Assembly (NCBI GenBank): GCA_021464245.1
Contig: JADCRB010000025.1
Span: 1,088,193-1,152,192 of the forward strand
Length of the DNA stretch: 64,000 nucleotides
Reading direction: 5' to 3'
DNA from: Carallia brachiata
Lineage: Eukaryota > Streptophyta > Magnoliopsida > Malpighiales > Rhizophoraceae
Positions 50,116 through 61,068 of the stretch are shown one piece after another. The notes beneath the pieces are model-generated. The model worked only from the letters and a program-made list of their open reading frames with translations. It ran no database searches and was not told where the DNA came from. Every line of letters starts with the position of its first letter. Within the stretch, counting starts at the first letter, position 1. A program made the position numbers and the translations under genes.

Positions 50116-51804
50116 CAACCATCTTTGTAAACTGTATGTGAAGCGTTCATCACAAATCCAACCACAACTTATAGAAGCGGATAAAGTGAAGCAGCAACAA
50201 AAGCACAGCTGTCCATATATTTAAACCCAAGATTTCATTGTTAGCATCCAATTTAAAGCATTTGTACCCAACGCAGCTCTCCTTCACCTAAATCAAACAT
50301 CAATTAGAAGAGCCAAGAAGATATCCTATATTGAAAAGAGCTTATAAAGGAAAATAATTTTCGATAGGAAGTATTGGAAAAGTTAATGATCCAATTGAAC
50401 TTCACAATAAATTTTTTAATCTGTTTTCTCAAATTTCTACGGTCAATTAGTCATCAACTTTACAATTAGACATGCAAAAGAAGTCATACCGTTGAATGAT
50501 TTTATCAAAATAAACCAATTGAAAGATCCAGAACTTAGTGCAACAATCTTTAAAATCAAAATTCGTAAATTCTAGTCCAAAACAGGAATGACGTTGTGGG
50601 CAACAGATGCGCTTCCAAGAAATCAGCTATGAGACACAATCAAAGACGAAGAACAAAATTCCAAATCAAGTTTTTTTCTTGTTTTTTCCCTTTTAACGTA
50701 AACCAGAGAAGATGAAGAAGACGAATCAAACCTGAAAGACTAGAGCCCAGGAAATCAAAATGAAGATGGAATTTTTTGGGAAAAAAAAACGTTGACAGAA
50801 CGAAGCAAAGCTTTTGGAACAGAGTTCATGATAAAACTGTCTTCTAACTAGGAAAATTAAATCTCTTCTTGCCATATAGTCTGATATTATTAGATCTGAG
50901 CTCAAGCGCTTCATAAACTGCAAAGGTATCCAATCAAATCGAATAAAGACAACACACTGATATATTTCTACCAAGAAAACCAAACAAAACGAGATATAAG
51001 TATAGATCCAGTCCGATTCTTTTGAGTTGCTCGGGTCTAAAGAACCCGGACGGATCGACTGGCTTTTTTGAGTCCAAAGTTTTGTGAATGGTCCTTGAAA
51101 ATAGGTTAATTGCAATTGATAAATTTACACTGCTTATCTAAATAAATGTACTGACATATCACTTTAAATTTCAATCATATAATGTAAATTTTTTGACCTA
51201 TTTTTTCTGACAGCTTTTACTGTTATTAAATTTTAACTAAGAGATACGATCTAACTAAAATATCTCATATTCTGGTACGACTCACTGACATTTTCTATAT
51301 TATCAGCCTATTCAAATTATAAAACCTCTGCAGTACCACAACAGAGCAAAGTAGCCAGTGGAATTCAATTCTTGAATTTTAGATATAGAATTTCCTTGAA
51401 ATTAAAAGATGCAAAAGCGCATCCAACATCAAAGAATCACTGAACTTGCGTGTCTTGACTGATGCACTTCCAATTATAAGGGTGTGAAAATTAAATTCAT
51501 TGTTCCATGACGGTTGGGCTCATCTCAAGTTTTGGTATTCAGCAATCTGATCAGGATAAATTTTTTGGTTTACATGAGAAAAGAAACTACATGACCCATT
51601 CACAACTGAAAATTCCTTGTAGTTATTTATAATATGCACGTAAAGGACACATAGAAGCACCAGACTTTTATAGATAATACTACAAAATTTTTTTAACGCG
51701 TATTCAGCTATCCGATGCTTGGAAATTGAACAACCAAAACCAAAACAAAGACACAAGACCCTTTTTTCAAACCGAATTAGAAAATCCTTGAGCTTGCGCC
51801 ATCT
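50116..51804. other. Intergenic downstream of EC1, no confirmed gene
   Basis: The only long frame is 129 residues on the minus strand (50,726-51,115). It reads SIRPGSLDPSNSKESDWIYT and then a hydrophobic stretch. I do not recognise it and see no conserved motif or promoter. The remainder is AT-rich, with the EC1 3' untranslated region presumably just below 51,805. Confidence 0.4.
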
Positions 51805-52239
51805 CTAAGCCAACACCACAGGTTTCTGCTTAGGCTGAAACTGCACAGGCGAGTCGCCGACAGCTGAAGGAGCAGCAGCAGGACCAAGAGAAGATGCATC
51901 GCAATAGCCTCGCAGTATGTTCCCTTCCTCCGCTGTAAAACCAAGGGAGGTAAGCATCGCAGGCCAGCAATGATGGGTGATAGTGTCAATAGCGCGGCAG
52001 CAATCGACACCAATATAAGTCTGGCCATTAAGAAAAAACAGGACAATTTCATTTGAGCAAGATTTTATCTCTAGCAGCGCATTCCAGCACTCAACTAGAC
52101 CGCCGCTGGCTTCAAGCCTCGCCGGAAGGTTGTCGCCTGGTTTCATTTGAATATCCCTAGTTGCAGCAGCCGCACTAGCTGTGATCGTCAGCCACAATCC
52201 AAGAGCCCAAACGACATAGTTAACATTTCCGGAAGCCAT
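51805..52239 (-). CDS. EC1: Egg cell-secreted protein 1 (EC1) family
   Basis: Predicted 144-residue secreted cysteine-rich protein, single exon, as is typical of the family. EC1 proteins are stored in egg-cell vesicles and released when sperm arrive; they activate sperm for gamete fusion in Arabidopsis. An N-terminal signal peptide (about 1-26) ends in an ASAAAA segment. The prolamin-like domain follows with the family's signatures: GLVECWNALLEIKSC (47-61), NEIVLFFLNGQTYIGVDCC (63-81), ITHHCWPAMLTSLGFTAEE (87-105) and a last cysteine in LRGYC (113). The six cysteines are C51, C61, C80, C81, C91 and C113. The C-terminus is rich in Ala, Pro and Gln and varies in the family. The start is the first Met and gives a proper signal peptide. 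No frameshift or missing cysteine, so it looks functional. Which paralogue it is cannot be told. Confidence 0.95.
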   Translation of the reverse strand: MASGNVNYVVWALGLWLTITASAAAATRDIQMKPGDNLPARLEASGGLVECWNALLEIKSCSNEIVLFFLNGQTYIGVDCCRAIDTITHHCWPAMLTSLGFTAEEGNILRGYCDASSLGPAAAPSAVGDSPVQFQPKQKPVVLA

Positions 52240-52304
52240 GATATTACCTTCTGCACTTCGAAGGAAGCAAAGGAATGGAGATTCCTGGTTTGAGGCTAGG
52301 GAAG

Positions 52305-52313
52305 CTCTTTATA
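52305..52313 (-). promoter_or_regulatory. TATA box of the EC1 gene
   Basis: The minus strand reads GGTATAAAGAG about 66 bp upstream of the EC1 start codon, which would place the transcription start roughly 35-45 bp before the ATG and give a short leader. Confidence 0.6.
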
Positions 52314-52869
52314 CCCTAGAATTGTTGAGGAAGAGCAGAGGGCTGCTGATAAATGATCTCATTGATGTTACACTCAACGGGTTTTAATTATTGAACAGGC
52401 CAAGTATTAAGGCACGCAGATATGGTGACAAGGTCGGTTTCTTGAATCTGTAACTGATCAAACTGATAACCTCATGGAAGACTAAACTGTGAGGACTTTC
52501 GGGTTTTCATTTTGAAATGCAGTTTACATTAAATTGCCCTCCTCTGCCGTTCTTAACAGCTCATTCAAGGGTTTCACTTGGCATTTGAAGTCTCATTAAT
52601 CGGCAATGTTTTAAACTATTTATTAATAAGTTTAGCTTTTTGCTCTTGCATCCTTTTTTGCTTTCTTGGAAAATAAGACCACATAGGACACAATGATTAT
52701 CAAAGTAGATATACAGCCTTTTGAAGCATGACCACGCTTATGAGCAGGAAGATTTACATTTCTTTTTCGACATTGGGGAGGTTACATAACGCATCATGCA
52801 ATATCCATAACAATGCTTACAAAGCTGAAATTGCCACATACGTAATTGGATGCTACAAAATGCCAAAGG

Positions 52870-52871
<2 letters not shown>

Positions 52872-52906
<35 letters not shown>
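52872..52906 (+). repeat. (GA)n microsatellite
   Basis: About 17 GA dinucleotides followed by CATAGAGACAGAGAC, about 0.6 kb upstream of EC1. The minus-strand frame of 89 residues across it is an artefact of the repeat (Ser-Leu runs). Confidence 0.95.
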
Positions 52907-52909
<3 letters not shown>

Positions 52910-53128
52910 GAGACAGAGACCTCACCTCCCGTTTTAGTAGCCCCTTTATTCCCAAACAGCATTGACCATATTGAATTTAAAAAAGAATACAAAAAATTTT
53001 GAATCATTGAAGTTAATAGAGTGCAAAGATCCAGACTCTTAGAATTTAATATTTGGTGGAATTATATATAATATAATATAATTATAATTAATTATGCCAA
53101 TTCTAATTAAACTAAAAACAATACTCCT

Positions 53129-53130
<2 letters not shown>

Positions 53131-53159
<29 letters not shown>
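53131..53159 (+). repeat. (AT)n microsatellite
   Basis: ATATGTAT followed by about ten AT dinucleotides. Confidence 0.95.
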
Positions 53160-53699
53160 GTGGCACAAGTTCTTCACTCTTTTGTTGCATTTTTGCTCCA
53201 TTTTTGAATCACTGGAGATTGATCTGCATTTGGCACGGGTTTTGTACTTGTTTACGTAATTTAAATTCATTTTGTGTAATTTTTAAGACTTTATTTTTTT
53301 CTTAATTTTTAAAATAAATATTTATATTGTCAATTTAATCAGTTCTACCTTTTTTATTTTTATTTTGGTTTTCTTTCAAATGGTTTTTTTATACGAAGTA
53401 AACAAACCAAATTTAACTGATGATGAGCTCACTTTACGTAACTTATGAACTTTGAAATATACCTCTTTATCAAAAAGTATCATGTCAACGTTGATTAATT
53501 TTTTTTTTTCTCTTGACAGATTACCAAAAACGAATGACAAGAGTGTACACAAAAAAAAATTTCATGTATACCCTAGATGAAAGCTACAATTGCATACATA
53601 TGAAATAATGATTTTTATTTAGTTGGTGACGATGCAAATGTCAAAAGTTAGCCACCAAAGAGAGTCATTGTCATGTAAGATCCAACTCATGCAAAGTTA

Positions 53700-54240
53700 G
53701 TAAATGTCAAAAATCAACCACTTAAAGGGCTCTTGTGTTGTTGGAAAAGTTGGTGGCCTTTGACATATTCTTCCCCCAAAACTCTATAAATAGGCACTCC
53801 CTCAAATTTTGCAAACCGTCCCATGCAAAGCAAAAGCCTTTCACTGAAAGCTTTGCATATCTTCTTTTCTCTTCTTTTAATATTTTGGGTCTACACTAAC
53901 TATTACTAAGTTGAATTCGCTAGATTAAAAATTTAAGATATTAAAATCTTAAATATCCAAGTGGGATAAAAACCCTCCTATGATCCTTATTGAGGTTTAA
54001 TTAGTCCATCTAAGATTAAACTTTTACGGCTCTCAGTGAAGTCAAGCCAATCTGTCTGATATCAAACCCATACGACCCCTAGTGGAGTCAAGTTATTTTT
54101 AACAAGATCAAATTTTTACGACCCTTATCAGAGTTACAACGTTTACCTGAGATCAAGTCTCGACTTTCAATGAAATTTATTCCTACAATTTAAGTGTAAG
54201 ATGTAGAATTCATTTTTTTTTCGTTCAAGATCAAGCTCAC
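53700..54240 (+). repeat. Dispersed TATA/leader repeat element, copy 2
   Basis: Same order as copy 1 at 41,380: CCCCCAAAACTCTATAAATAGG, ACTCCCTC, TTTTGCAAACC, TCTTCTTTTCTCTTCTTTT, then ATTAAAATCTTAAATATCCAAG at 53,938-53,959. A shorter set of tandem units follows (53,960-54,190) with TACGGCTCTCAGTGAAGTC, TACGACCCCTAGTGGAGTC and GATCAAGTCTCGACTTTC. It has about five units against ten in copy 1. Confidence 0.6.
53785..53793 (+). promoter_or_regulatory. TATA box of dispersed element copy 2
   Basis: TATAAATAG in the same sequence context as the TATA box of copy 1. Confidence 0.6.
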
Positions 54241-54821
54241 AGAGCTCTTGACGAAATCACAAAAGAACATTAATTGAAGGATTACACAGAGATCGACCAT
54301 GCATAAAATTCAAAATTCTTATTCATAAATTGTACATGTATTTTCGAAACCTAACTATTTGAAGTTCGAAGCTTACAATCCCTTACAGCAAGCTTGATTA
54401 GTTAATATATCATAATCTACGCAAGAAAAAGAAAAAACGACTGCCTTCATCTTCATTGTTATGTTGGATAAGCATAGATAACAATTACGAAAAGATAAGT
54501 TTTTTCTTAATATTTAATATGACTGAGATGATTTAGTCAAACAAAACTTGTGAGAATTTTCTGGACTCCGTAGCACACTCTGGTGTAAATGATGACAAAA
54601 GTATAATTTTGTAGAGTAAAAAATGTGAAGTTAATTTATATTGAAATGAAATAATAACGGTTGTTATTATTATTACTATTCATTAACGATAGTAAGTGTT
54701 ATTTTGAATTTCAATAAATTTTCAATGATGATTAATAATATAAATTAATGAGCAATAGAAAAAATTAATGATCAATAATGTTTGATCGTTTTGATATATA
54801 TTAATGAGCAATAACACTTGA
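54241..54821. other. Intergenic, no gene seen
   Basis: AT-rich sequence with TTAATGAGCAATA repeated near 54,746 and 54,801. No coding frame of interest. Confidence 0.5.
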
Positions 54822-54905
54822 TTGCATCGGGCTTGCTATGGTGTTAAGAAAGTGCCCAAAGGCAAGTGGTATTGCAGACCATGCCGAACAAGTTCAAAAA
54901 ATATA
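54822..54905 (+). pseudogene. Orphan PHD-finger exon fragment
   Basis: In frame +, 28 codons read LHRACYGVKKVPKGKWYCRP and then CRTSSKNI. The spacing H-x2-C ... W-x-C-x2-C is the second half of a PHD zinc finger of the AF10/JADE/ATX type, a chromatin-reader module. A stop lies directly upstream (54,819-54,821) and a good splice donor, GTAAG, directly follows. The first half of the finger is not found within several hundred bases. A candidate downstream acceptor TTTAG before GAGGAAAATT (about 54,994) leads to sequence that does not look like the expected extended PHD. Best read as a captured or leftover exon of a larger gene. Confidence 0.5.
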
Positions 54906-56851
54906 GTAAGAATTTTGAATTTTCGTTAGCTGATTTGCCATTTTATTATCTTGTTCTTCACAAGTTTGATAAGCCTTTTCTTTGATATGTTTAGGAGGAA
55001 AATTATTGTTTGATTGTCACGTTGCAATTAAGATTAAGGTAAAACTTTCTCTAATTTTTGTCAATATACTAATTAAAATAGACGATTCTCTATTTATGTG
55101 GTTTTTTCATTTGCGCTTGTACACATATTCAAATATTGATTATCTTGCACCTTTAACTTGCAGGAAATTATAAATGATAAAATATAATTATTAATCATTC
55201 TTTTTATGGTGAATACAATTATTAATTTTAATTACTATTAACTTGTCATTTAGTTAATGAGAATTGTATAAGATTACATAGTATTTAATTAGTGGAAATT
55301 ACAAAATATTTTGTATATTTAATTCAAAAATTATTTTTTTGAAATAGGAAGAAGCTTCCCTTTTATAATTTTGTAATATAGATATAGATATCCACTTCAA
55401 GCATTTGTCACTTAATTTATAAAATTGTGACTTATTAATTATTATTTAGTTTATATGAAGTAGAAAAGGACACACAAAATATTACTGTATTCATTAAGGG
55501 AGTGTGTTTGTTTCATGAGTTGAGATATGATACTATAAGTTAGAGGCCAACTATTTTATATTTAGTTGGTTAATATGATAGATTAAGATAGTCTTGCCGG
55601 CCTGCTGAAAGCTGAAGTATGCATTGTGCGGCAAACATAAGTTCTTAGTTTTCTTTAATTTAATTTTTTTCCTTCTTATTACATGACCTTAAAAAAATTA
55701 AAATTTTAAATTTTTTTCACAAAGAAAAAAGTTTATCAAAAAATGATTTTGTTATACAAAATGATCATATTGTAACAACAAGTATATTTTATACAACCGC
55801 AATAATAAAATATACAATGACAAAACAATTTTTTTTGTATGTCTATGTAGTGAAACTGTTTCACAAAATTTCAATTTTTAAAAATTCCACGCCAGCCAAA
55901 CATGCCACGTGGCAAGCTGACATTTGCAAAAACAATTACGTGGCAACACATAGGATTCCTCCTAATTCAATTTAATTTCAGTTTTTGTTAAAAAAAACCT
56001 AAATTGGGATTTTTCCAAAAAAAATCAAAAATTATCACATCAACATCATTTTCTAACATGGTGAATACTTGTCAAAAAGTATCGAACTTAATAATCGATG
56101 TGGCGCCACGTAGGCAGAGATAACGACAACTTGACGGAAAAAGGTATTTTTCAATTATAGAATTAACGTATAAAGTGAATTTTAAAAGGAAAAACAAAGT
56201 GTGTAAAAATTGAAAAACGACGAAATATGGAGAGTGAAATTTTGTTTTCTTGCCAAACATAATTGGTTGATGTTTTTCGGTATCTTCGAATTTATTTGTA
56301 TACATAAATTTAATACTAAATTTTTAAAATATTTTTCTACATAAATTTAAAAATTTATAAGCAGTATAATGTACAATGACATGTAAAATAAATATCAATT
56401 TTATTGCTTAATTGTAGCTATTTTTAATAAAAAATGTTAAAATTAAACGTAAATGTAAATTAACTCTATGGGCAAAAAAGTCATTTTGATTTATATACAA
56501 TTTTATTTCATATCTTTCAAACATAGGATAAGATAAGTATTCTGTACTATTTAATATTATCCAAACGAAATATAGACTAATAATTTAACTTATATTATAC
56601 TATGTTGGTCTATATTATTCTATACCACACTTTCGAGTCTGCATACAAATGCACCCTAAATATACATAGAGTGTAGAAAATTACATTGTTATTGGGTATA
56701 AAGCTAGAGAATAGAAATCATCCAGTACCGAACCGTTCCAATCTAGCCACCCAGAAACCAAGTAAATGGTCTTATTCTCTTTATTATGTATAAGAAGAAA
56801 TGATCAACAACTCAAGCTGTAAAGAACGAATCTGATTGACTACTTAAACAA
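54906..56851. other. Intergenic with small transposon-like fragments
   Basis: No gene seen. Near 55,498 GGGAGTGTGTTTGTTTCATGAG, and near 56,513-56,575 AACATAGGATAAGATAAG...CCAAACGAAATATAG, resemble ends of small inverted-repeat elements. CCACGTGGC at about 55,904-55,912 and GGCGCCACGTAGGC at about 56,102-56,115 mark another repeat. Boundaries cannot be fixed by eye. Confidence 0.4.
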
Positions 56852-56866
56852 TAAACTTCATGTTTC
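56852..56866. other. Target-site duplication of the LINE, 3' side
   Basis: TAAACTTCATGTTTC directly abuts the LINE poly(A) tail (poly(T) on the plus strand). It matches TAAACTACATGTTTC at 62,756-62,770 in 14 of 15 positions. Confidence 0.7.
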
Positions 56867-56889
56867 TTTTTTTTTTTTTTTTTTTTTTT
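56867..56889 (-). other. LINE poly(A) tail
   Basis: 23 T on the plus strand directly after the target duplication, that is, a poly(A) tail at the 3' end of the minus-strand element. Confidence 0.9.
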
Positions 56890-56920
56890 CGTTTTAGATT
56901 GAAAGTAGTGTTAACTTGCA

Positions 56921-59900
56921 TTAATAATCAAAGGATAACAAAGTGGATATAATATCTAGAGAGTTGCCAACCCAGTCCAAAGGAAAAAAACCTTCATTGG
57001 ACTGTTTGACAACCCAATCAGTAACTTTGATAGCTAATTTAGGAATAAATGCTACATTACAATAGTTAGAATTTGCCAGCAGATGCTTGATATCATGCAA
57101 AATAGGAGCGATAGACCACAATCAATCTATTTGAGGGCGTTGTAAGGTGTAGAATAGAAGCTTGGAGTCCGTTTCAATGGTGACATGAAAGCTATTAAGG
57201 TTGATGTCGAGTTGTACTCCGAGTCATAAGGCTAAGGCCTCTTCAATTAAGGTCGCACTAGCTCTATTAGATCCTGCCTTGCCATCTATAAGCCTTCCCA
57301 TATAGTCCCTGCACACTGTCGCAATGCCACATTTTCTCCTGGGATCATCGAATGACACATCACAATTAATTTTAACAAAACTAGGCCCTGGAGGAACCCA
57401 TTGAGCATCTCCAATATCCTAAATTTGCCTTGGTGGAGGCTGTTGAATTTCCAAAAGATTTGAGACCATGACAGAGAATCAGTCCAATGTTCTGCCCAGA
57501 TTAGGTGTCTTCTATTAAAAAATGAACTCATTGTGAGTGCGCCATAATTGCCAACATACGATTGCCAGTTTTGTTTTGGTATCACCTTTGCGGCCCCTTT
57601 ATTCTTTAGAAGAAGTATGTATCTTGCCACCATATTGAAAAGGATGGGAAACCTTGCAATGTAGGTGTGAAGCCAAGCTCAACTCCAAACCATGTTGCTA
57701 TGGCATCGGGGCAGAAGAAAGGAGACATTATACAAATTCTGCATCTTGTCAGCAAATTAAAAAACCTCGAAATTCTACTACTCTTTTGGCAGCCAAGTTT
57801 TCATGTGTCGGTGGGCAATTGTGCATTGCCCTCTATATAAACACTTTGATCTTAGGGGGACAATCTAATTTCCACAATAATCTCCATGTCTTTGGCATCA
57901 TGGTAGCAGAGGGACCTACCTTGTTAGCAATTCTCCCCTCATTAGTCATCAAATGATATCCTGACTAAATGGAGTATATCCCTTCATTGTCACAGTGCCA
58001 TATGATAGCATCCTCCTTAGGGAACATGTTGAGGGGTATATTTTTAATGGTTGTAGCTTCTTCCTTATTAAAAAGACTGTTTATCTTTGTCTCATCCCAT
58101 TGTCCTCCTGTTGGCTTCATCAAGCTCTTAACCAAACCACAATCCGTATTGGGGGCCCTCGTAGAGGAGAGAGCTTGAAAGAAGGCTATCCCGGGATCCA
58201 CGGTTCCTTCCATATGGGCACTGAACTACCACTTCCAATACACCATCGTATACCCTTCTTCAAGAGTTCCTTGCCTACTAAAATATTGCTTTAGCTCTAA
58301 GAACATCAGCGAGCTCTTTAAATGTTCCAGAATGACCCAACAGAGAGATATTAACCTTTTGGCAGTCTTGCTCATATTTTGGATGGGTCCTAAAACAACC
58401 GCCAAGCTTGCTTTGCTAGCAAAGCTGTGTTGAAAGCATTAAAATCTCGGAACCCCAAGCCCCCTTCTCCCAACGGCAAAGTCGTCTTACTCCAACTAAT
58501 CCACGGGATTCTAAATTTTATGCCTCGTTGACCCCACCAATTAGACAACAAAGAATTGATTTTAATACACAAAGAAGCGGGGAATTTGAGGATTGACATT
58601 GCATAAACTGGGATTGCCATCACCACTACTTTGATCAAGATACCCGTACCCACCTGAGATAGAAGAGGCTTCTTCCATGATTTGAGTTTGTTCTCCACCC
58701 TGTTAATGATATAACTCAGTGTTGTTGTTTTGGATTGAGCCAACTTCAAGCATAGGCCGAGATACATCTCCTTCTACTCCAAGGGTTTGAAGCCCATTAA
58801 TCTCTAAATCTCGTCTCTGACATGCACTGGGGTGCTTTTGCTGAATTCTATTCCAGACTTTTCTACATTTATTGATTGGCTATAGGAGAGACAATAAAGG
58901 TTTAAAATCCTCATTAGCGACCTAAACTCATCCCTTGATGCCTGCACCAACAATAATGTATCATCAGCAAATAAAACATTTGTTAATATAGGGCAGTGTC
59001 GTCGTATCTTAAAGCCATGGAGAATTCTATCCTGAGAGCCTTCTGAAGCATGCTGGAGAGAACATCTGAAACACATAGGTAAAGATAGGGTGAAAGTGGA
59101 TCACACTCTCTTAACCACCTTGAAGGCTCAAAGGATGTTGTCGGTGTGTCATTGATCATTACTTGATAGGACACCGTTGAGACACAGATCATAACTTGTT
59201 GAACCCACTTGGGAGAAAACCCCATAAGTAGCAGCACCTGCTCTAAGAATCTCCACTCTACACGATCATAAGCTTTCTTCATATCCAGTTTAAAAGCCAT
59301 ATTATGTCTGGCCGATTTCTTTATAGAAAAGAAAGCTTCCTGGGCAATGATGATGTTATCCTGAATGGCCCTCCTAGGAATAAAGGCATTCTGTAGTGGA
59401 GATATGACCGTATCCAACAAAGGTTTTATCATATTAGCTATGATTTTGGACATAACCGTATAGGATAAGTTGCATAAACCAATAAGACGAAAGCTAGAGA
59501 CATGCTTTGGGTTGGACACTTTAGGGAAGAGGACTAAGTAGGTTTTTTTAATCTCCTTTGACATCATAGATTGTGGAAAAAAGTTTTTAAGCATCCTAGT
59601 CAAATCATCGCCCATTATCTCCCAATAGTTGTGATAGAACATGCTCGGCAATCCGTCTGGACACGGTGCTTTTGAGCCTCCCAACTGGAAAGCAGCTTGT
59701 TTGATTTCCTCTGGACTAACCTCTGCTATTAATTTTTCGTTCCATTCCTCAGAGACTACCTTCGGTATTAGGCTTATCACTTCCTCTGCAAGACAAGGAC
59801 TGCTCGTAGTATATAAGTCTAAAGAACAATTTGATGTGATTTCTAATTTGGCTCTCTCCTCCATCCATTGCCCTCCATTATCCCTCAATTTCAGGATCCA

Positions 59901-61006
59901 GTTTTGACGACACCGATTTGAAGCACATTGGTGGCAAAAATGCATATTCTTGTCCCCCAAACTAAGCTATTGAATCCTAGACCGTTGTCTCAAGTGTTAC
60001 TCTTCTAGCTTCCATTGATTGTCCAATTCCCTCATTATAGCCAATTCTTGCAACCTGATATTCTCTAATGGTTGTAGAGATTGGATCACCTTTAATTGCT
60101 GCTTCAATTGTTGGATCTTAATTTTTGAATTGAAGAAGGTAGATTGAGCCCATCCACTAAGGGCTTGCTAACATGTGAAAACCCTGTCCTCCCATGATAT
60201 GTTTGTAGAGCTAAAGCCACTCCAGGCCTTTTGGATCACATCGGCGCATTGTGGAGAGGAAGACCATCGGGCCTCAAATTTGAATAGCTTAAGACGCCAA
60301 GCCAGCTTTCTATCGGTAAATAATATGACAGTTGTGATCTGACCCAATTCTAATCTCATGTGTAACAGTTTCTTATGGGAACAGTTGAGCCCAATCGATA
60401 TTAGAGAAAACTCTATCAAGTCTTTCTAAAATGTTATTTTGACCACCCTATTTGTTAGACCATGTGTGCATAGGCCCTTTGAATCTTGGGTCCATTAACT
60501 CGTGTCTTGTCATAAAGTCCACCAATTGGTCTCTCTGCTGCCAATTTAATTGCCATCGTCCCACCTTTTCTGCATCATTACACAAGCAATTCAGATCACC
60601 AATACCAAGCCATGGTAATCTCATCTTTGGCATAGTGTCGTCTAATACCTCCCATGATGCTTTTCGGTTACATCTCTTTGGTTCTCCATAGATGCAGGAT
60701 TAAAAGCCATCTTGTGTTGTTGGTATTACAAAAATAGTTTATAATGGTGGATGAAGAAAAGAACACCTGCACATCCATCTCACCCAGCCACCATAAAGCC
60801 AGCCCCCTTTTTGAGCCTGTCGGCTCAACATAAAAAGAAAAAAAATTAGAATCTATCTTGAAGTATTTCCATATATCTCTTCTTTACTTAGTTTTAGATA
60901 AAAAAATCAAGTCTAGGCAATGTTTTTAGATGAGCTCGCTTAGAGTTCGAACTGTCAAAGGTTGCTCAAGCTTTTGACAGTTCTAGGCCAACATTAACAT
61001 TGGCAT
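56921..61006 (-). pseudogene. LINE ORF2: endonuclease, reverse transcriptase, zf-RVT, RNase H (broken)
   Basis: Reading from 61,006: the endonuclease start survives in pieces (NCQKLEQPLTVRTLSELI, LDLIFLSKTK, FYVEPTGSKRGLALWW), then PWLGIGDLNCLCNDAEKVG and FKGPMHTWSNK (60,448-60,633). The reverse transcriptase has a 325-residue uninterrupted stretch (58,983-59,960) with GDKNMHFCH, SKAPCPDGLP, FRLIGLCN, QNAFIPRRAIQDNI and FKLDMKKAYDRVEW. After a frameshift comes FADDTLLL (58,804-59,076), so the catalytic aspartates remain. Then LGLCLKLAQSK...WWGQRGIKFRIPW (58,390-58,767), WRLLWKLDCPPKIKVF of the zf-RVT region (about 57,840), and an RNase H domain with INCDVSFDD, IEEALAL and ETDSKLL (about 57,160-57,400). 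GRWD- and GIYSI-type segments link RT to zf-RVT. Confidence 0.92.
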
Positions 61007-61068
61007 TCATGTGGCTGCCAGCCAGCTACCATCGTCGTCTTTAGATTTTGTTGAGCTTCCATATTCAG

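Larger units (their letters stand above)
52314..53639. other. EC1 upstream region and intergenic DNA
   Basis: No gene seen. The first few hundred bases probably contain the egg-cell promoter. Further out are a (GA)n and an (AT)n microsatellite and AT-rich sequence. Confidence 0.5.

Noticed and set aside
50726..51115. 129-residue minus-strand frame downstream of EC1
   Set aside because: The longest unassigned frame outside the LINE, but with no recognisable domain, promoter or codon signal. A frame of this length can arise by chance in 64 kb.
52738..53007. 89-residue minus-strand frame with Ser-Leu runs
   Set aside because: Created by the (GA)n microsatellite.
59641..59907. Plus-strand frames inside the LINE (also 57,654, 57,995, 60,452)
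   Set aside because: They are complementary shadows of the minus-strand ORF2.
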